A stretch of DNA of 64,000 bases, taken from the NCBI GenBank assembly GCA_963969395.1, contig OZ017798.1, forward strand, positions 26,652,173-26,716,172, written 5' to 3'. A model generated the notes under the pieces. The model was not told where the DNA came from. It saw nothing but the letters and a program-made list of their open reading frames with translations, and did no database searches. Position numbers and translations under genes: made by a program. Of this stretch, positions 50,611-63,895 are shown one piece after another. Position 1 is the stretch's first letter, and each line of letters starts with the position of its first letter. This stretch comes from Pseudoscleropodium purum (Eukaryota > Streptophyta > Bryopsida > Hypnales > Brachytheciaceae).

Positions 50611-53600
50611 GTGAATAAAAATCTACTTCTTTGAAAACTTATCTTCATATGTTTAGTTTAGGGGTCTTAACTTCCTTCAATTAAAGATTTAATAAAAGAT
50701 GGGATTTTGAAATAGCCATCATTGTTGCCTATTCTTCTAGTTGTAGGCCTTCCATTCTAACACTAGAAATACAGAACATTGAACATTTTACTTCCTAAAC
50801 TATTTTGAAATTCACTACTGATTTTGAAAAATAGTCTAATTTATAGTCTACTTTGAAAACGATATTAGTTTCCTAAAAATATTTTAACATTTAAATAATA
50901 TGATGCATACTTTTTTCTTTTAAATGCTTAATATATGATTTGCTTAAAAAAAATTTAACCTTGAAAAGATGATGAGACCAAAAAGTGGTTGAGGGATGAC
51001 TTTCAAGATTACAATAGAAATGGAAAATCCACCTATTAGTCTATGAATTGGATCATTTTTGGCAAAGTACATTGGTAATAGGTTTCATCTTTTTGGATAT
51101 AATTGATCCATTTCAATCCCTAAAGATACAAAAAAGACAATTTTTTACCTTATTGGGACTTTGGAGATAGTTTATTAACTAATTATTATATAGGTTCTCA
51201 AGTGTGTGGCAATATTTATAGCCCTCATATACATCCAGAGAGTGACTTGGTATTTTCTAGTGAGGTATGAATTACCAAAAATGAAGAAAAAAACATTACC
51301 TTGTTTAACCCATTAAGGACCGTGGTTGATTTTGGAAGCAATATATTTTCTATTTCCAAGTTGAACATAGAAGAAAACACATAAATATGATGCATCTTAG
51401 AGATCCAATCATATTGATGGAATTGGTTTGAATTCTTAGGACTCCACAATAAATGCAGGGTGAATGCAAAAAATACTAGTACTATTTTGTGTTACACTTG
51501 TAGTTTCAAAGTTGTGATTGGCCATATCTTTTGCAAATTGAAGCCAATTTACTTGAATTTTTTTGTGAAGATTAGCATTTAGACAATAATTAGAGAAATT
51601 ATTTTTCAGATCTTTTCAAAAATCATTTTATATTTAAATTTAAATATAGCTAATTTGTCATACTTTGTGGTTTAGGGTTTTTTAGTACTGGGACTACCCA
51701 AAATTAATGATCTAGGGCTGAAATTTTTGGGCTCTATTCCTAAACTAGAGATGCATGTGCCCACCAAAAAAAACTTTAAAAAAAATTATTTTATGTCCTC
51801 TACGTTCATGCAAACAGGGCTCCCTTGCATGTGCAATTCTGAACAATGAAATGGTTTCAAGGTCATTTATTTAGTAAAATCTATTCATCATGAATTCTTC
51901 TTAAATTTTTAATTTTTACTTTCTTTAAAAATTGTCTTCCCTATTTTTTACAAATAAAAATGTCAAAGTACCTATTTTCATGAGATTTTGCACTTTTCTA
52001 GTTCTCCTACTTAAAAAAAATTTCTATACTTTTCCTTTGTTGGGTACCTTCTCCTTAAAGGTTTATATATGAAACATATTTTTAAAAAAATTTTAAAAAT
52101 TTTATAGTACTATTGAAAAAAATCATGAATACTATGGCCAATGCAACAAAATCGGAAGGTGTTTCTTGCATTTACCCTCCATGACAAATTTTGCATTGAT
52201 TTTCACACTAATTTCCATAATTTTAGCCAACATTTTGTTTATTTTTTCAACCTCCAAAACACATTCCAATATAGATTGACCTTATTCTTGTTTCAATGCA
52301 TTCAATTCCCAATTCCCTACATCCATATCCTTTTGTCCAAACCCAAATTCATTCTAAAACTCTGGCTACTAATGAAAAAGTGTCAATTTCAACCCCAAAG
52401 TGGTCGACCAGTCTTTAATGGGTTAATGCAAGTTTCAAATTGTTTTCAAAAATCATTTACTATAGTATATACAAGTATTATTCATGAATCCTTGTCTATT
52501 TGTTGATTAAAGTCAATTTCTAAGGTTTCTGCAATGTATCTTTTCTTGAATTTGAACTTGTGTGGTATCTCCCATGTTCATCCATATAATATTCAAAATG
52601 CCATTTTTGGACTTCACCAAATCATAGTTGCATTTTTTGAATATAGGACTCAAAAACATGACCTCATTGACACATAACCTTGGGAAGACATTAATTATAG
52701 CCATAGTTGTAATAGCCATTCGAAGTTTCCAACTTACATTATCATCCCCAACCAAGAATAAATATTAAAAATTACCTCTATTTTGTGGTTGCTTCAGTGT
52801 CTTGCATTCTTCACCTGTCTAATGTGTTCTTCATCTCTCCTCACTAATTTGGGACCTCTGATTCCAAATTTGAATTCTGTGTTTCCAAATTTTATCATGG
52901 GTGACAAATTAAAAAATTCCAAGGTTTTCCCCGAGGGATAAAACCACTGACTTGGAATGACCACTTTCAAATTAACGTCCTGCCATAACCCTGGATGTCA
53001 AAGAAATCAATAGTAGCTAATTCTACCTTTGAATAGTCTCCTCACGTTCATAACATGCACTTTCCTTGTGCATGCAAATTGATTACAAAGTAGTCAAAAT
53101 CTGTTTTAAAGATTTAAAAGGATATAAAAGGTGTTTGCACCGATTCTTGCTGTGCAATTACAGTCAATGAGAAGAAAATATGATGCAGGTAAGGACTGAC
53201 TTTCCATTTTCAAGATGCACATACTGTATAAATGTTCAAAATGGAGATTATCATCCTATTTTATAGAACAAACCTATGTTCTGTTGAAGTATTGTGCAGC
53301 ACATGTGTGTCTGCATTATTGCAGAGGTGACCCTAAACTTTAACTCCACTCCTCCTACCTCCTCCAAGCGGTAAGGTAGATGGCTGTAGAAGCGACCCTT
53401 TAAGGACTGATCTGTCTTTTTCATAGGTTTGCATGAGCAGAAATATTTTTAGCTCATTTTTCAGAGAAACAAAAATGGATGCCAAACGTAACACAAGTGG
53501 TTTCATATTTTTTGAATCATTTTTGAATTAGTTATGAATTTTCAAAGATTTCTGTAGTAGGTACCTATTTGTGACCATAGGTCTCCCAAAATCTGTCCCC

Positions 53601-53850
53601 CTGCAACTTCTAAAGCGATTTTTGAACCATGGAGGAAATGATTGGCTCTTGGAATAAAATAAATAAATTTTTCTTGCTTCATTCAATAGCAACAGTGGTC
53701 CATTTAAAGATCAACTCCCATCCATTTTACAACCAGCTATGGGGTGCTTGCAAGGAGAGGGTCCCTTTTACAACTATCTACCTTACATGAAAAACAGTGG
53801 GAGAGGCACCATTCTCAAACTCTTGCAAAGCTTGCAATTCTTAATGATGA
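50611..53850. other. AT-rich spacer without supported genes
   Basis: Only short frames. A stretch near 52840-52945 resembles 16660-16750 (CCAAATTTGAATTC and TTTTCCCCGAGGG-type text), so it is another dispersed repeat. Confidence 0.5.
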
Positions 53851-56800
53851 TTAGTGTTTTCTCCATGACCCATAATTGAACTGCACTTGTAGAAGGTAGC
53901 ACATGCGAATTTGGGACACATTGTGTATGATATACTCATTGTACATCAAGAACGCCTGAAAGGACACAATGATAAACTACATCATTACTTTGGACAAGTT
54001 CATTCTTCAAGCACAAGGTACCATCGAAGTAATATCTCTAAGCTATTATTTCGTGCAGGTAGAGTAGACGTGGGTATTATTGCTCATTTAAGATTTCAGT
54101 CTACTGTGCAAAATGTAAATGCACTTATTTTGCTTCAATGTTCTATACAAAATTTCTTAAGAGATGAAATGACTATGTACCCAACCTTTTAAAATCAAAT
54201 TTTGTTATAATATGTGCTTATATTATGAGAAGTTGTGCAACTATGTCAAGGCGCCCTTTCCAAAAAGCAAATCACCTATTATTGCGCATGCATAACCTTT
54301 CATTGTGCACATTGCCCCTATGATAGCATATTAGGATCCATCCTATCATTGCGTAGTTTTTAGACTAGTAATTGTAAAATATACACATACTTGTGGCTCT
54401 TAGTTTGAAGACTCTAGGCTTTCCACCAAGCTCTTTTTCTTTGGCTTGGCTTGGCACTCCATTCTAATATTGGCAATGTATCTATAGAAGAATAGGAGGA
54501 AAAATTTAATCAGACAAAGTAAAACTATTAGGCCAGGAACTACTAGGGCACATGTGATCATCAATAGTACAAGGCTCAAAAGAAAAAATGGACAAACCAA
54601 AACTATGATGGCACTTCTGCTCCTCAACAACATAAAAGCACAATCTTCGACAAAACAATCTTCCAGAGAAATTGATGAAACTTTGAAATATTGAATGTTG
54701 TAATGAAATGCTTGCTTCAAATCACTACCTTGCTTGGTTTATTTAGCCTTAAGACATGTCCTACTCCAACATAACTACCCTAAGCCCTTAACCACCCTAA
54801 CTAGTTGTTGAATTTGACAAACCTTGGGAGACAAAAGGTGTAACAAATACCCTTGTTTTTTTAGGAAGCACTTCTTCAAATCCACTATTCTTTCCTCTTG
54901 GACTTTTGACATTATTGTTTGGCCTCTTCTTCAAACCAAGTATTTTCTTGTCCATTGAAGACTTCTTCTTTTGTGATGCTAATTTCTCCTTCTCATTTTT
55001 ATGCATGGTTCTTGATAATGTCCATTCTTCTGCAGCTTGGTTTTTCTCAAATTTAGCAACTAGCTCTAACTCTACATGGATTATAAACTCATCTGATGTA
55101 ATCAATTGTTGAGTTGCAATATTCTGAGCAATGATAACCTTTGGCTTCTAGATCTTGTAAATAAATACATTCAAAATCTTGGATGAAGGTCCTACAAAAA
55201 ACATTGAAGATGTCAAAACAAATCATGGTTTAAAACATTTTCATCTTATAATGTTATTAATGTTTACAAAACATCATCCATGATATCAGAAATGGTTACC
55301 ATTAATGAAATTGTTGGTGAGTTTTTTCTTTCTTTCAAACTCCTCCAACATTATTTCTTGTATTTTTTCCCTCAAGCTTGAAGCTTGTTTTGGTAGAAAC
55401 CAATTGAGGTTGAAAATCTCATCCAAATTTTGAAAGATTAGTTTTTGAGGGGCATCTTCCAAGAACTTTTCAATATAGTATAACAAGAAGATGCCACAAT
55501 CATACCCATTATCCTGCAAATGAACCTATTGAATGAATTAGTGCCTAGTTTCATTATCTATGAACTAAGAATGATTCTACATTTATCTACGATTATGTTT
55601 TAATAGAAAAAAAGAGTCAATAATATTAGTAATAACAATATGTATAAAGATGTTTACTGATACTTGTCGGTGTAGTATTTCTTTGCTTATTACTTCATAG
55701 TGTTCATTTGCTCTAGTTGAAACAAGATACCTACAAAGAAAATATGATAATCAAATGAAGTTACTATCTTTGAAACCTATCATCAATAAGAGCTTCAATC
55801 AACAATTTTAAAGTGGCTATAGAAATCAAAACCAAAGAGCATGATTTTTCAACTTTTCAATATACCTATTAAGAATGTCAAATATAACATTGCTATTGTG
55901 ACCTAGTTCAAAGAATCAAAGCATAGGATTATTTGTTCTAAAAGTCCCCTTTGTCCAGTGTGGATGATTGCAAGGCTCTAATGAAAATTGAAAAGAAACA
56001 TTGTAAAAGAACAAATTAATTCAACTTTTGTGTTAAAGATGGACTCCATGGAATTTCCCAAAACAAACTTGATCAAATACTTCTTACTTACTTGTCATGA
56101 ATTGGAACAAATAGATAGTCCTTTGAAAATACTTGAACTCCTTTTGTCCACTTTCGCATGTCTTCAAAATCCAAAGACTCTTTGGCTTTTGTATAAAAGA
56201 AACAATTGAAGAAGTGCAATTTTTCTTTCCATTCCAAGTCTTGTAGTTGCTCATTATGAATATGCCTAAATTCACACAAACACGAAGTGAATATAATAAA
56301 TCTAAATAAGTAATACAAAAAAATCTAAATAATTTGAGGTTGTAGTTTTGAAGTACTTGATGTAAAAATCAATGATTGTATCATTGAGAAAGTGGGGAGG
56401 GTCCAAGGCTCGAATATCATCTTATGATATGTCAAGGGGTCCTACAAATTTCCTAGTTCATCCAAACAATTTTTTTGGTTAGTGACACTGAATCATTAAG
56501 TAAAAAATAAATAACCACCTAATTTGACACCAAAATAATTTTCTTATCTATTTGTCTCAAAGGAAAAATCCTTCACATCTCTTGCATTGAAAACATCTTC
56601 AATTTTCATATTCTTCAAATTGATAAAAATGGAACTTGGTCCAATTTCTTCATCTATAGCTTACACATTCAGAGGATAGATCCCTAATTTTTTGAAATCA
56701 ACTTGAATGTTGGAAGCCAAGAGAGCTTCTTTGAGAGTCTTGCTAGCAAGCTTAGACAACTATGACCTATCAAAATTTCCATTGCTCTATGCCAAATTTT

Positions 56801-59800
56801 TTTCTTTAAAGCTCTCCTTCAAAGTGTTGAAGTGGGACTTGAATGATTTAAAAATTGAAACATCAAGTGGTTGCAATTTATGAGAGGTATGGGTAGAAGA
56901 GCAATATCTATCCCATAATTAGTTGCTTTGGTCACTACATCCAATGTAATGTGACTGCTATGTCCATCAACTAGAAGAAGATGTTTCTTCTGTGGTGAGA
57001 CACCTCTGAGCACAGAATCTTTAAAGTAGTCCAACCACTTCCAAAATATCCCTTTGTTAATCCAACCATTCTTTTGTGTTGCCATTTGCACTCCCGGCTC
57101 ACACCTTTCAACAAGTTTTGTCACTTCCTACTTCCTAAAGAGATATAGAGATTAGGAATGCTACATCCATTGCATTTTGCTAACTAAGATGATCATCCAT
57201 TGACAATTAGTAGTATTAAGTGTTGAAACATTTCTTGACCCTTTAATACCAATCACCTTTATACTACTATTTGTTTGGGTTGCACTTAATCCAATTTCAT
57301 CTGCATTCCAAATCCTACTTGGGGGATATCTTCCTTCTTCATAAATATTAGTGAGAAATTTGAAAATTTGATCGCATATCTCTTGTGATAGTCCTTTAGC
57401 TCTTGAAGCATCCAAGTCTTTAGGCCTTTGTAACACCAATTGCGGATGTCACTGTTGAAACCAATACCACCAACTTCTCCTAGGAATTCCTTTGTGAAAA
57501 GGAGTAACCCTCTCTTCACAAATCAACTTCACTTTTCCTTTTAGAAGGGTTAGTGAAATGCAATGTGCTACTTTCTGTCTAGTTTCACACCATTCAACCA
57601 ACAATGTCTCTTCTTCTGTAGTAAGTATAGTCTCCGAGCCAATCTTTTTAGATTTAACCTTTCCATATAACCAAGCTCTAATGCTTGATTTTGGTATGAA
57701 GTAGTCTTGTGCCACTACTTTTATTTTGCTCCTACAGTATTCAATGTCTGCAAGAGCAAACCTCATTGCTTCTTTAGTCCATAGACCGCACTTCTTCCTT
57801 GTTTCTTTTCAAGCTTTGTTTGAATTTTTCAAGCCTCGTGGGCCAATGAGGCTTTGCTTTATTACATGTCCATATCTCACACATGAACCACTTCGCACCT
57901 TGATGTAACCCCATTGAAGAAGCTCCAAAACCTAATTTATTAACATATTAGCATTCATAATTAGTTTACATCACAGGTAGTTCAAAAAATTTAGATGTTT
58001 TATTTTGAGATAAAAATCAAAATTCATAATTTTTAAATTAGCAAGAAGGTTTGCAACCAACAAATATCATTTCTCAAGGCAATTGAAGTATGTCATGACA
58101 TACCGTGTCAATGTGCATGCCTTCAATGAAGCATTTGCCAATCGTAAAACACCTATGCAAACACACAAAAATTTAGTGTAAAAGAATGTGTCCGTAAAAA
58201 AAGAGGAAAAAAAAAATAGAATCAAGTTTCTATATGACGTGGTAGAGAAACTTAAAGTTTGATATTATTTGGCCTAATTGGTCTTTGAAAGAGTTTATAT
58301 TTGAAGGCAAGGTTGGAAAACAAAGGTGTCTTGTAATCAAATTAAGAACTCACTAAACAACACTTGCTCCAAATCACCCAAGCACTTTGATATATTTGTG
58401 GATAAGTTGCCACCAAGGAACTTTAGACAAGCATATAACCTAAGCTTGGAAATGCCCTAAACAGAAACTACAGTAGTTGATTAAACCTTCTCAAGAGAAA
58501 CTACCACAGGAAAACAAGTAACTTCTAAGATAAAGCATCTATAAAAAATACATACGATTTTTTTCTTTTTAAGACAATTTACAAAAGCAATAAAGAATTA
58601 GGAGCTTACTTGAGCTTGAAGAAAACACAGAATACATCTTCAAAATCGTAATCCTTTGACCTCTTCCTGCAAATATAAAATGGTCATGTTCCAAATATAT
58701 ACCACTTCAATGTATTGAAAGACCCAAGGATTCATAGTTTTTAAATGACCAATTCGATTGATCATCTTGTAAAAAATGAAATTTTGACAGGTCAAAAAAT
58801 TTGTCACCAGAATCAATGAAGAACATTGCAAGTGTGTTTGAGAAATAGAATAAATTGGAAAAAAGAAAGTTTCCATAGGTCTTCTTCAAAACTACTAGAA
58901 AAAAGGCCTAATTCGGGTTTCTAGATATTAACACAGTACTTGAACCTTTACATAAAATCAATAGTAATCAACATCAAATTACAGAATCACCTCCAAAATC
59001 ATCAATTAAGACACACCTGTGTACCAATTGAGGTATTAATCTCCGTCCGGTCTTGAGGTCCTTGATTGGATCCAAACAATCCTGCAGATCAAAACATATT
59101 GCCTCAATCGCAAGTAACAGAGGCAAGAGAACTTCCTCGGTAAGGCATGCAATAACTTGATCACGAAAATGTAGCAGTAAGACTTCTAGCACTACTAAAG
59201 GAACTGAAAGATTAAACACATTCATTATAAAAAATTGTAATGCATTCACATGTCTACAACAAAGGGCAAGGACGGCACATACTATAAAAAGATTCACAGT
59301 CTTGGCAAGAGTCTGAATATTCCTAGAGCTGCCAGCCTTGCCGCAGAGAATTTGCCATTCGTAACTTGGCCTACTAGATTCAGAACTGTCTACATGTGTG
59401 CATAATTAGACCTCCCATGATATGAGAACACCACGACAATACTTAGACATTCATTTTCTTCATAGAAAGACAAAATTCACAAGATAGGAATTGCAACATT
59501 TAAACCAAAACCTTTGCAACGATATGCAAATGAATTGATTGACTAAGCAACTCCCTGTTATGAACTAATTGATCAAGCAACTCTCTGCTATGAACTAATT
59601 GATCAAGCAACTCCCACCTACAATTCTTAAAGATTTCTTAAATAAGTTTTTTGGACTAGACTACGATTAGCATCTCCGTGGAAGCAATGCCTTCAATTCC
59701 GACTTGCAAACTAGACTGTGATTAGCATCTCTATCTTCATGGCAGAAGTTCTTAGAAAACCAAGCCATACACTCAAAAATTAAGTGTTTAAATGAAGAGA

Positions 59801-62800
59801 TCGTAAACATTCAAATACCTGAAAGAAGCACAATCCTGATGTTCTGCATTGCCTCCACCAGCCCTAATTCAACCCTCATACAACCAACTTATAAGCGCCA
59901 TAGTGGAGCTTTCTTTAAAATCTAACATTGTACGAATGAGTTACTGTAATACAATTTTTTTAAGATAAAAAACCAAAGCAATTCCAAATAGGTTCGTTCG
60001 TGGGAAAACTCAAATTAGCTTAGTGTTTACTTAGCTAATGTCACTTTGTAGGTAAATTATAATATTAATCTTAATATATTAGGGTATTTGGTATATTTCG
60101 TAATCTATTTAGGAATGGAAAAGTAATTCTCTTTCTAATTTCCGTTCAATTATAAATATAAATTTCTAACCACTAAATCTGTCTCATAACCGGTCTTATT
60201 TTAAAATAAGATGCAAATCTAAAGGTATAAACTAAGGGAACCTACATTCACAAATCTCATACTTTGAATTCATTGAAACATATTACAAATGTATTTATTT
60301 GCAACTTGCATCTCACAACATATATATTTGAACTTTGAAAATTTAATTTAACCAAGAATTCATTAATTGTTATGTACAAACATCATCTCAACTTCTAAGT
60401 CGCTTAAAACGCTAATATCTCAATTACTTAAAGTAAATGTAACATATATCATTTTTAAGAATTGAAAACAACCAAGAACATTACTTTAAGCAAATATATT
60501 AACACAAATGTGCTTTAAGCAATTCTAAAATTTCCCGTGAGGGATTTATAATATGTTTTGCAAAATTATTTAAAGAATTTCAAATTCTTCCCTTTTCAAT
60601 GCTCCGATCTTTATTTGATTATATATCATTCCATCTTTAACTTTAAGCTTCTTTCATTTGCATCACCATATTATTTTGAAGCTTTCTTTTTTCAATTGTA
60701 ATATTAATTTTAAATTATATTTATTAAATTTATACAACTACAAACAAGTTCTAATAAAAGAATTTAAATACACATTCAACATTCAATCATGTACTCATGT
60801 CTTTCAATTGGAATGTCATTTATTTATCATATGAATAATCATTCATTATTTAAAATGTATAACAATTGTTTATTTGTTTAATGATTTCTATTTACTAAAA
60901 ATATAAATTCATATTCCAATTCATAATAAATCTCAATCCCTAATTTTGTTTCAAACATACATGTCCATTTGTGATACAAAGATATTTCAATTTTTTAAAT
61001 GAGAATAATTACCAATCACTAGTTAATTATTAAATTTAAAAATAAAATCCAATCTCTGAATCACTCAATTTCAAACCAATCCCTGGTTTACAAATAATTT
61101 TCAATTACTAAAATTATTAAGTCAATTACTAACTTAATATTTTATTTCTTTCTACTACAAATCTTATTTTAAGCATTGATACATAGATTTCTCTTGCAAG
61201 ATAAAATAAAAACTATAAACATAATCTATTCAGAATATAATTAAATTATCTCGTAAAAAGATTCTCCTTTATGAAATGCTCAAGACAAAGAATACTTATT
61301 TATCATTTTAAATGAGTGCTAAATTATATTTATTCAATTTAATTGATTTGATATTCATAAAATGCTCAAGGCAATGTATCATCAAAATTAAATTTCATGT
61401 TTGAAGCAATAAACATTATCACTTAAGTGAATAAAACAACATGAAAAAATGCCAATTATGATTTTATCAATTAACATAACATATAAGAAACGTGACCTCA
61501 CGTTACAAAATGCAAGAGAAAATAAAAAAGAGACAAGAATGAGAGAAGAGAGATTATTTATGACGATCCTAGCTCAAACACCCCTTTCAATCTCTTGTTA
61601 AAAAACTCGTCAAAGTTTACAACCACTTCAACCAAAAAGTCTTTTCACATTTTAACTTCAAATATCACCATATTCACACTTGATTACTCAAAACTTTTAA
61701 ACATTTAACCCATTTCACACTAAAAATCAAAATGTAACTAGAAAGTAAAATTATCTTAATTACAGTTATTACTACATTTAAGTTTCATTGATGATTGAAG
61801 AATGCAATCAATGTACCATGCTCACTTTAGATTTTTGAAACAACAACACATTCTAAGCCTCTGATGAAAATTGAAATTTCACAAAAGAGATGGTGCTTGT
61901 GGCTATGGCGGAAAAGTAACACTGCAACTGCAACACACTCATAAAGTGAAATGACAGACGGAAATGCGCACACTGAGAAATGACAGGTAAGGGCAAAAGA
62001 TCCAACGGTGGAAATCAAAAGTGCCATAGTAGGTGCAGGTTGCGCAACAATGGGGTTCATGGTAGTAATAGGTGCATTTACCCTAACCAAACAGCAGATC
62101 CCGAATTGAATTGCAAAAACGAAAAGCATCTGGGCCTATTTTGGTCTTCAGCTGGCAAGTTGAAATGCCGCAAACTCAAAGAGAAATTCGCAACTTCACA
62201 GCTTATCTAACAGCTCAAAAGCGGACTAGCCGAGAACCCACTTCGTAACGTCCGCGCAAAGGATGCGTGAGGAAGATGCAACCATACCTGTTGCTGGGGA
62301 CTTGGAACTGGTGACCCCACGGGAACCACCACTCCATCTTCTAGGGTCTTGAACTCTTTGGGATCGGGAACAGTTCGACCGACGCCCTTTGTGCTGCCAT
62401 TACCCAAATCGAGGAAGTCAGGGACACAACCTGCAGTTAAGTATTCTAAATACACTATATACTGTAGACCACGGCAATTACAAGAGGGCAAATTTATGAA
62501 TATTTTCGTATTTAGATTAGCACTTTGACCACATTGGAAACTGCGATGTAGCTTACAACCTCATTACTTAGACATAACTGTTGCACGTCACTTTTAAATT
62601 TTCACCCAATGCTATTGAATATCCACAACATGGCGCGCTAGGAGTAGATCAAGTGAAAAAAGAATTCTCAAAACATCAAACGTTGTAATTACTTTGGGTT
62701 GAAAATTTCAAAGACTTCTAATTATGTGGCGAAAAGAAACTTCTTCGCAATTAATTATTGCAATTCTGAATTCTTGGTGTAGTCGAGGAGAGATGGGCAT

Positions 62801-63895
62801 AGCATAAATGCCTAAGCTTCCCTTTCGGCAAGTCGTTAGCATTAGAGTCGGTGTGAAACAGCTCGTTCATGTTTCCCAAGGCCACCTAGAAGTTACATTG
62901 TCCATGAAACCCATTAACTTAAAAACTTCATTGAGAAGCCTGCACATGGACAATCTCCTGCAGATTCGAAGGCATAAGTGTCTCTCAAGGCTTTCAAGCA
63001 AGATATCCTCACAAGACTATAGAACCATTATCCCTGCCAAAAGGTTATGACTCAGGACGTACCTCTGACAGGAGAAGCACGCCAATTGGATTTGAAGGAC
63101 TAATGCAACAGTAGTTTGCACTCTTGGAGACCATATCCGCAAAATAGACACCCTTACCAAACGCATATCCTGTGACAGGAGCTTCTGGTGGTGCTATTCG
63201 CAGTCCTGCATACAAAACGAGCAAGCGATGATAAACATCCCAGTCAATTCAGATAAATCCTTGTGATTATAGATGGCTTCAAAATAAATGTTCATGCGCA
63301 AGCCCCTAGAAATTCAAGCTATTCAAAAGCAGAACTAGGGATCCAGGAACTTTAATAACTCGGGCAACAAACACAGAGAGATGCCAACTGAATTTCAGGG
63401 ACATGAACGAAAGCTCATGCATTGGATTGAAGGTGGGATTCAAAAAGGAGTGACAAGTACAAACCTTGTGATAGAATACCCGTCCAGTTACTCAGTCGCG
63501 ACCCATGCCATAGCAACATACGATTTGGTGTCTTCTCGAACTGGTGACACAAAAAAAGAAACACAGTGCGTTAATGATATAAAAAAACCAGTCACAATCG
63601 TTGCAAAATCTAGTTCAGTGTTTGCTTTAAGCCCATTATTGTGAGGAAAATACAGGTCCTGATTTACATCAGGACAAATATCCCATAATCTCAACATCAA
63701 GGAAACTACCAAAACTTAAGAACTGCACAGAACAAGGAACCAAATATTTAAAAACTACAGTAAAATATACAGAGAAGAAAACATAGACTGAAAGCGATCC
63801 GATTCGCCCTCTCTCTGCAATTTGAAAACGTTCAGAAGTTCGAGCTTGCAACCGGAATGCGTCTGTCCATGCGTCTTCTCCGCATACACTTTAAT
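53851..63895 (-). CDS. PARP: Poly(ADP-ribose) polymerase, catalytic-domain part (gene continues past right edge)
   Basis: Exons on the minus strand: 63895-63788, 63540-63465, 63205-63063, 62885-62813, 62430-62288 and 53955-53851. Together they give most of a PARP catalytic domain, which uses NAD+ to build ADP-ribose chains on nuclear proteins at DNA breaks. Seen in order: [19 protein letters not shown] (NAD-binding His), [33 protein letters not shown] (second triad residue, Tyr), [28 protein letters not shown] and, in the far exon, [20 protein letters not shown] with the catalytic Glu. The triad is complete. Two junctions lack a GT donor in the needed phase (after 63788 and 62813), which suggests decay or sequence errors. 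RMCY replaces the usual RMRY. Upstream domains lie outside the window. The last intron spans 8.3 kb. Confidence 0.88.
54797..56318 (-). pseudogene. Ulp1/C48 SUMO-protease-like gene remnant
   Basis: Fragments in order: 56318-56092 with [20 protein letters not shown] and [13 protein letters not shown]; about 55990-55860 with HPHW, an in-frame TGA and [11 protein letters not shown]; about 55740-55670 with [13 protein letters not shown]; 55516-55286 with [20 protein letters not shown]. The last carries the Gln and catalytic Cys of C48 peptidases. The catalytic His could be that of HPHW; the Asp position is not convincing. Fragment 55105-54797 is Lys-rich and may be the C-terminal tail. It lies just downstream of a pogo-like transposase on the same strand and is probably transposon-borne. 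Confidence 0.65.
56819..57766 (-). pseudogene. pogo/jerky-like DDE_1 transposase remnant
   Basis: Fragments on the minus strand: 57766-57449 with a helix-turn-helix-like start ([20 protein letters not shown]) and a CENP-B-like part; 57439-57161 with [14 protein letters not shown] (first catalytic Asp); 57124-56819 with [14 protein letters not shown] (second Asp) and then a frameshift, after which the third acidic motif QPLDVS appears in another frame. Stops and shifts make it non-functional. This is the Tc1/mariner-pogo superfamily; terminal repeats were not found. Confidence 0.8.
58974..59390 (-). other. Exon-like fragment of unknown origin in the PARP intron
   Basis: One open frame reads [16 protein letters not shown], then [37 protein letters not shown] and [14 protein letters not shown]. 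Composition and helix pattern look like real coding sequence, possibly alpha-helical repeats. A possible upstream piece at about 59885-59820 reads [20 protein letters not shown]. No family recognised; it could be a captured host gene fragment or part of the Ulp1-bearing element. Confidence 0.4.
59530..59619 (+). repeat. 30-bp tandem repeat, three copies
   Basis: Units ATGAA(C/T)(T/A)... ending CAACTC start at 59530, 59560 and 59590; the second and third are nearly identical. Confidence 0.85.

Larger units (their letters stand above)
53956..62287 (-). other. Giant last intron of PARP filled with transposon remnants
   Basis: GT donor (GTATGG) at 62287 and AG acceptor at 53956. Both flanking exons are PARP and join in phase 0 (PSPQQQ to AFLMYNEY). 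It holds Ulp1-type and pogo-type remnants, an unrecognised exon-like stretch and a 30-bp tandem repeat. The stretch 59.9-61.8 kb is AT-rich with nothing supported; 61.8-62.28 kb likewise shows no gene. Confidence 0.8.

Noticed and set aside
52141..52506. Plus-strand ORF of 121 codons in AT-rich DNA
   Set aside because: Phe/Leu/His-rich composition of T-rich noise, no motif, no conservation evidence.
61827..62129. Minus-strand ORF just downstream of the PARP exon as the PARP C terminus
   Set aside because: It lacks the NEY motif; the true C-terminal exon is at 53955-53851.
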